Assembly: GCF_031884435.1 (NCBI RefSeq)
Contig: NZ_CP134779.1
Coordinates: forward strand, 558,001-622,000
DNA from: Bosea sp. 685
GTDB lineage: Bacteria > Pseudomonadota > Alphaproteobacteria > Rhizobiales > Beijerinckiaceae
Reading direction: 5' to 3'
DNA length: 64,000 nucleotides
In this document: in pieces, positions 61,133 to 64,000 of the stretch
Position numbering within the stretch: the stretch's first letter is position 1
How the letters are laid out: the number at the start of each line of letters is the position of its first letter
Notes under the pieces: model-generated
Told to the model about the DNA's origin: nothing
Seen by the model: only the letters and a program-made list of their open reading frames with translations
Database searches by the model: none
Made by a program: the position numbers and the translations under genes

Positions 61133-61447
61133 ATGATCCTCGATGAACGCACCTACGCGATCAAGCCGGCCCATGTGCGCGATTATCTCGACCTCTATGT
61201 CCGCGAGGGCATGGAGCTGCAGGTCTCGCATCTCGGTCATCTGATCGGCTGGTTCACCACTGATACGGGCGTCGTCAACGAAGTCGTCCATATGTGGCGC
61301 TTCGAGGATGCGGGCGACCGTGAGCGCCGGCGCGCGGCGATGGAGGCCGATCCGCACTGGCAGGAGTTCCGCGCCAAGGCCGCGCCCTATGTGCTCGAGA
61401 TGCGCAGCCGCATCCTGCGCCCGACGGCGTTCTCGCCATTGCGCTGA
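61133..61447 (+). CDS. NIPSNAP family protein
   Basis: A 104-residue dimeric alpha-beta-barrel protein seven bases after the nitroreductase stop. The family pattern is clear: LDERTYAIKPAHVRDYLDLY, GWFTTDTGVVNEVVHMWRFEDAGDRERRR. NIPSNAP proteins have no agreed enzymatic role; in bacteria they accompany aromatic or organosulfur catabolic genes. Confidence 0.87.
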   Translation: MILDERTYAIKPAHVRDYLDLYVREGMELQVSHLGHLIGWFTTDTGVVNEVVHMWRFEDAGDRERRRAAMEADPHWQEFRAKAAPYVLEMRSRILRPTAFSPLR

Positions 61448-61464
61448 AAGTCGCGCTCCACCTA

Positions 61465-61501
61465 CAGCATCGGACTGAATATCGTATTCGGTCCGATGCT
61501 G
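61465..61501. repeat. Palindrome CAGCATCGGAC ... GTCCGATGCTG
   Basis: Perfect 11-bp arms separated by 15 nt, shortly after the NIPSNAP stop. Could act as a terminator stem without T-tract or be one of the dispersed intergenic palindromes. Confidence 0.6.
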
Positions 61502-61515
61502 AAGCTCTTTATTTT

Positions 61516-61566
61516 AAAAGCGTTTTCTTCACGCGAACCGGTCTCCACCTCGCTCGAAAACGCTCT
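61516..61566. repeat. Palindromic element, GCGTTTTC...GAAAACGC family
   Basis: AAGCGTTTTCTTCACGCGAA, CCGGTCTCCACCTCGCTCGA, AAACGCT. Nearly the same as the copy at 19269-19320. It precedes the glyoxalase-like gene. Confidence 0.65.
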
Positions 61567-61587
61567 CGTTCACAAGGACGCCCCGCG

Positions 61588-62367
61588 ATGCCGCTTTCGA
61601 TCGACCATATCGTCATCGCCGTCACCGATCTCGATCAGGCCATTCGCGATTATGAGGCGCTGGGCTTCACCGTGCTGCCCGGCGGCGAGCATCCGCGCGG
61701 CTCGCGCAATGCGCTCGTGGTGCTGGCGGACGGCGCTTATCTCGAAATCATCGCCTTTTCCCGGCCGGTGCCGGATTTCCGCTGGTGGCGTGTCCTGGAT
61801 GAGGCCGGTAGCGGGCTGGTCGACTACGCCCTGCTGCCGGATTCGCTTGATCTCGATCTGGCTCGCGCCCGTGCCGGCGGAATCGTGATGGATGGCCCGA
61901 TCGACGGCGCACGCTTGCAGCCCGACGGCACGCGCCTGGCCTGGCGCTCGGCGCGCCCGCCGGAAAGCGACATCCCCTTCCTATGCGAGGACGTCACGGC
62001 GCGGGCGCTGCGCGTGCCGGAGGGCGCGGCCCGCAAACATGCAAACGGAGTCACGGGCGTCGCCGGCGTGACCGTGGCGGTCCGCGATCTTGGCGTGTCG
62101 GCAGCACGCTATCGCACCTTGCTTGGCATGGCGCCTGTCGCCAGCGGCGGCGTGCCGGGGCTCGGCTTCGGGCTCGTGCAATTCCAGCTCGGCCGCCAGA
62201 TGGTGTCGCTGGTCGAGGGGCGGGCCGAGGCCTGCGAAGGGCTGACGCGCCATCTCGAACAGCGTGGCCAGGGAGCCTATGCGATCTCGTTCTTCGGTGG
62301 GAAGGACCAGACGCTCGACGCCAGCCTCACCCATGGCGCGAGGCTGGAGATCGTCAGGGAGCGCTGA
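61588..62367 (+). CDS. VOC / glyoxalase-like domain protein
   Basis: A 259-residue protein with AAGGACG upstream. It begins SIDHIVIAVTDLDQAIRDYEALGF, the vicinal-oxygen-chelate start with a His ligand, and a second partial VOC repeat begins near residue 155 (GVTVAVRDLGVSAARYRTLLGM). This fits the Glyoxalase_3-like family, whose substrates are mostly unknown. Converges with the flavin reductase gene on the other strand. Confidence 0.85.
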   Translation: MPLSIDHIVIAVTDLDQAIRDYEALGFTVLPGGEHPRGSRNALVVLADGAYLEIIAFSRPVPDFRWWRVLDEAGSGLVDYALLPDSLDLDLARARAGGIVMDGPIDGARLQPDGTRLAWRSARPPESDIPFLCEDVTARALRVPEGAARKHANGVTGVAGVTVAVRDLGVSAARYRTLLGMAPVASGGVPGLGFGLVQFQLGRQMVSLVEGRAEACEGLTRHLEQRGQGAYAISFFGGKDQTLDASLTHGARLEIVRER

Positions 62368-62372
62368 GGGCT

Positions 62373-62942
62373 CTAATAGGCGCGCAGACCTAGTGCCGTG
62401 GTCGCTTCCTCGATCATCCAGCCGAGCCGTTCATAGTCGCCGCGCCAGTAGACCAGGGCGGCGTCGTCGCGGCCGAGCCTGACCTCCCGGACCCGGCCGA
62501 TGATGATGGCATGGGAGTGGCGCTCGATGATCTCCTCGACCTCGCAATCGAGGTTGGCCAGGGCGCCGAGCAGGAGTGGCGCGCCGGATACCCCGCTCGT
62601 CCATTCCGCATCGGCATAGCGCGCGGCGCCCTTCTCGCCGCCCCGGCCGGCGAAGCGGTCGGCGACTTGCTTCTGGGTCGCGCTCAGGAAATTCACCCCG
62701 AAGCTGCGATGGCGCTGGAGCACGGGATAGCTCGACGAGCCCAGATTGAGGCCGAAGAAGATGGTCGGCGGCTCCGCCGAGAGCGAGGAGACCGAGGTCG
62801 CGGTCAGGCCTGTGCGATCTTCGCCGCGCCCTGTCGTGATCACGCTGACGCCGCCGGCGAGATGGCGGAAGGCGGCGCGGAAGCTGGCTGCGTCGTCGTG
62901 GACCGGGCGGATCGCCTTGGGCAGCTGGGTGATGACGGCCAT
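62373..62942 (-). CDS. Flavin reductase family protein 2
   Basis: A 189-residue split-barrel flavin reductase (FRAAFRHLAGGVSVITTG, GLTATSVSSLSAEPPTIFFGLN, FGVNFLSATQKQVADRFAGRGG). The ATG at 62942 lies nine bases from AAGGAG; an ATG three codons upstream touches that site and is rejected. Downstream of an SsuB-type ATPase on the same strand, so it would serve a sulfonate monooxygenase encoded outside the window. Confidence 0.9.
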   Translation of the reverse strand: MAVITQLPKAIRPVHDDAASFRAAFRHLAGGVSVITTGRGEDRTGLTATSVSSLSAEPPTIFFGLNLGSSSYPVLQRHRSFGVNFLSATQKQVADRFAGRGGEKGAARYADAEWTSGVSGAPLLLGALANLDCEVEEIIERHSHAIIIGRVREVRLGRDDAALVYWRGDYERLGWMIEEATTALGLRAY

Positions 62943-62956
62943 CGCTTTCATCTCCT

Positions 62957-63787
62957 TCAGATCGCGTATTCGGGCGGGTTGGCGTCCTCGCGGATCAGAT
63001 CCTTGAGGATGCGCTCTTCGAGCAAGGCGAGGTCGACCGAGCCACGCCGGCGCGGGCGCGGCAGATCGACCGCGATGTCGAGCGTGATGCGGCCCTCGTC
63101 GATCATCACGACGCGGTCGGCGAGCGTCAGCGCCTCCGAGACGTCATGCGTCACCAGGATCGCGGTGAAGCCCTGGGCGAGCCAGACCCGCTCCAGCAGC
63201 CCCTGCATCTCGATGCGGGTCAGCGCGTCGAGCGCGCCGAGCGGCTCGTCCAGCGCCAGCACGCGCGGCCGGCTGACCAAGGCGCGGGCGAGCGCGACGC
63301 GCTGGCGCTGGCCGCCGGAGAGCAGAGCGGGCCATTGCTGCGCCTTCGCTTCGAGCCCGACGGCGCGCAGCGTCTGGAAGGCACGCTCCTCGGCCTCCGG
63401 CAGCTTGCGCTCGGCGCCCAGCCCGACCTCGACATTGGAGAGCACGCGCGCCCAGGGCAGCAGGCGCGGCTCCTGGAACATGATGCGCGGGGTCGCGGCG
63501 GCGGTGCCGGCCTGACTGAGACTGAGCGTGCCCTCGCTTGGCGTATCGAGGCCGGCGAGGATGCGCAGCAGCGTGCTCTTGCCGCAGCCGCTGCGCCCGA
63601 CGATGGCGAGGAACTGCCCTGCGGGCACGTCGAGATCGATCCCGCGCAGCACCTCGAGCTCGCCGAAGCGCTTCTTCAGGCCCCGTATCGCGATCGGCTG
63701 GCCGCGCGCGGCCCGGGCCTTCGCCGACTGGTCCTCGAACAGGGCCTCGAAAAGCCGGGCGCCGGGCGCCAATGTCGCTGTCGTCAT
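62957..63787 (-). CDS. ssuB: Aliphatic sulfonate-type ABC ATP-binding protein
   Basis: A 276-residue ATPase with an N-terminal extension of about 30 residues as in SsuB. Walker [10 protein letters not shown], signature LSGGQRQR, Walker B VLALDEP, switch [31 protein letters not shown] is typical of SsuB. Ten bases behind the permease stop. Confidence 0.87.
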   Translation of the reverse strand: MTTATLAPGARLFEALFEDQSAKARAARGQPIAIRGLKKRFGELEVLRGIDLDVPAGQFLAIVGRSGCGKSTLLRILAGLDTPSEGTLSLSQAGTAAATPRIMFQEPRLLPWARVLSNVEVGLGAERKLPEAEERAFQTLRAVGLEAKAQQWPALLSGGQRQRVALARALVSRPRVLALDEPLGALDALTRIEMQGLLERVWLAQGFTAILVTHDVSEALTLADRVVMIDEGRITLDIAVDLPRPRRRGSVDLALLEERILKDLIREDANPPEYAI

Positions 63788-63797
63788 GGCCGGCTCC

Positions 63798-64000
63798 TCA
63801 GTGCCTCTGGAAGGCGGGATGCCAGGACAGGCAGAGCCGCTCCAGCAGCCGCACCACGGAGTCCGCGAGCTTGCCCAGCGCCGCGTAGATCACGATCGCC
63901 AGCACGACGACGTCGACCAGCATGAACTCGCGCGCATTCATCGCCATGTAGCCGATGCCGGAATTGGCCGCGATCGTCTCCGCCACGATCAGCGTCAGCC
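63798..64000 (-). CDS. ssuC: Sulfonate-type ABC permease, 5' end outside window
   Basis: Only the C-terminal 66 or so residues are inside the window. They read [20 protein letters not shown], then a final helix [20 protein letters not shown] and the short tail [10 protein letters not shown], characteristic of SsuC-type permeases. The frame is open to the right edge. Confidence 0.85.
   Translation of the reverse strand, partial: LTLIVAETIAANSGIGYMAMNAREFMLVDVVVLAIVIYAALGKLADSVVRLLERLCLSWHPAFQRH

Noticed and set aside
1..64000. tRNA, rRNA, CRISPR array, riboswitch, prophage or replication origin
   Set aside because: Looked for on both strands; no cloverleaf with CCA-type end, no regular short direct repeats with spacers, no integrase or phage genes, no parAB/repABC genes and no convincing riboswitch core were seen by eye. 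Covariance-model scans were not possible.

Overview
The window is a GC-rich alphaproteobacterial chromosome or megaplasmid segment. An order Hyphomicrobiales origin, probably Bosea or a close relative, is inferred from the gene families, the codon bias and the recurring intergenic palindromes built around ACCGGT. No rRNA, tRNA, CRISPR array, phage gene or transposase was seen. The segment is an accessory catabolic region dominated by ABC transport. By my count it holds 10 substrate-binding proteins, 12 permease genes (one of them a fusion) and 7 ATPases, interleaved with catabolic enzymes and local repressors.

Layout. (1) 1-10.2 kb: an AroM-family gene cut by the left edge, then a minus-strand cluster: aspartoacylase-like metallo-hydrolase, DppC/DppB/DppA-type transporter without ATPases, YtcJ-like amidohydrolase, MlrC-type M81 peptidase and a saccharopine-dehydrogenase-like enzyme, with a divergent Lrp/AsnC regulator. 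It looks like uptake and breakdown of a peptide- or amide-like compound. (2) 10.3-18 kb: an NAD-binding oxidoreductase with a 6PGDH-type C-terminus, then a GntR repressor, a class I glutamine amidotransferase and a polyamine-type ABC system (binding protein, degenerate M24 'peptidase', fused double permease, ATPase). (3) 18-33.5 kb: amino-sugar and hexuronate genes: NagB, truncated NagA and ROK repressor; UxuA and GntR; an ATPase-permease-permease-binding protein operon followed by two Gfo/Idh/MocA oxidoreductases; an AGE-family epimerase. Three paralogous Tat-exported binding proteins are scattered here beside one permease set. (4) 33.5-41 kb: a complete Dpp/Opp-type transporter with two tandem binding proteins. 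(5) 41.2-48 kb: a minus-strand sugar/nucleoside operon (FGGY kinase, SDR, ribose-type permease, binding protein and ATPase, nucleoside hydrolase). (6) 48.2-52.2 kb: an acyl-CoA dehydrogenase and a polar amino-acid ABC transporter without ATPase; its first permease gene is bracketed by an inverted pair of composite repeats. (7) 52.3-60.3 kb: a LacI repressor, a divergent MFS transporter and a taurine/sulfonate-type ABC operon with an LLM flavin monooxygenase, a dehydrogenase and a flavin reductase. The same perfect 12-bp palindrome lies at both promoters. (8) 60.5-64 kb: nitroreductase, NIPSNAP and glyoxalase-like proteins, then a second flavin reductase with an SsuB/SsuC-type transporter that runs off the right edge.

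The most notable observations are the LacI operator pair, the apparent frameshift at the ATPase/permease junction at 25.78 kb, the M24 protein without metal ligands, the three paralogous binding proteins, and the repeat-bracketed permease gene. All assignments come from reading sequence motifs only. Substrates are inferences.
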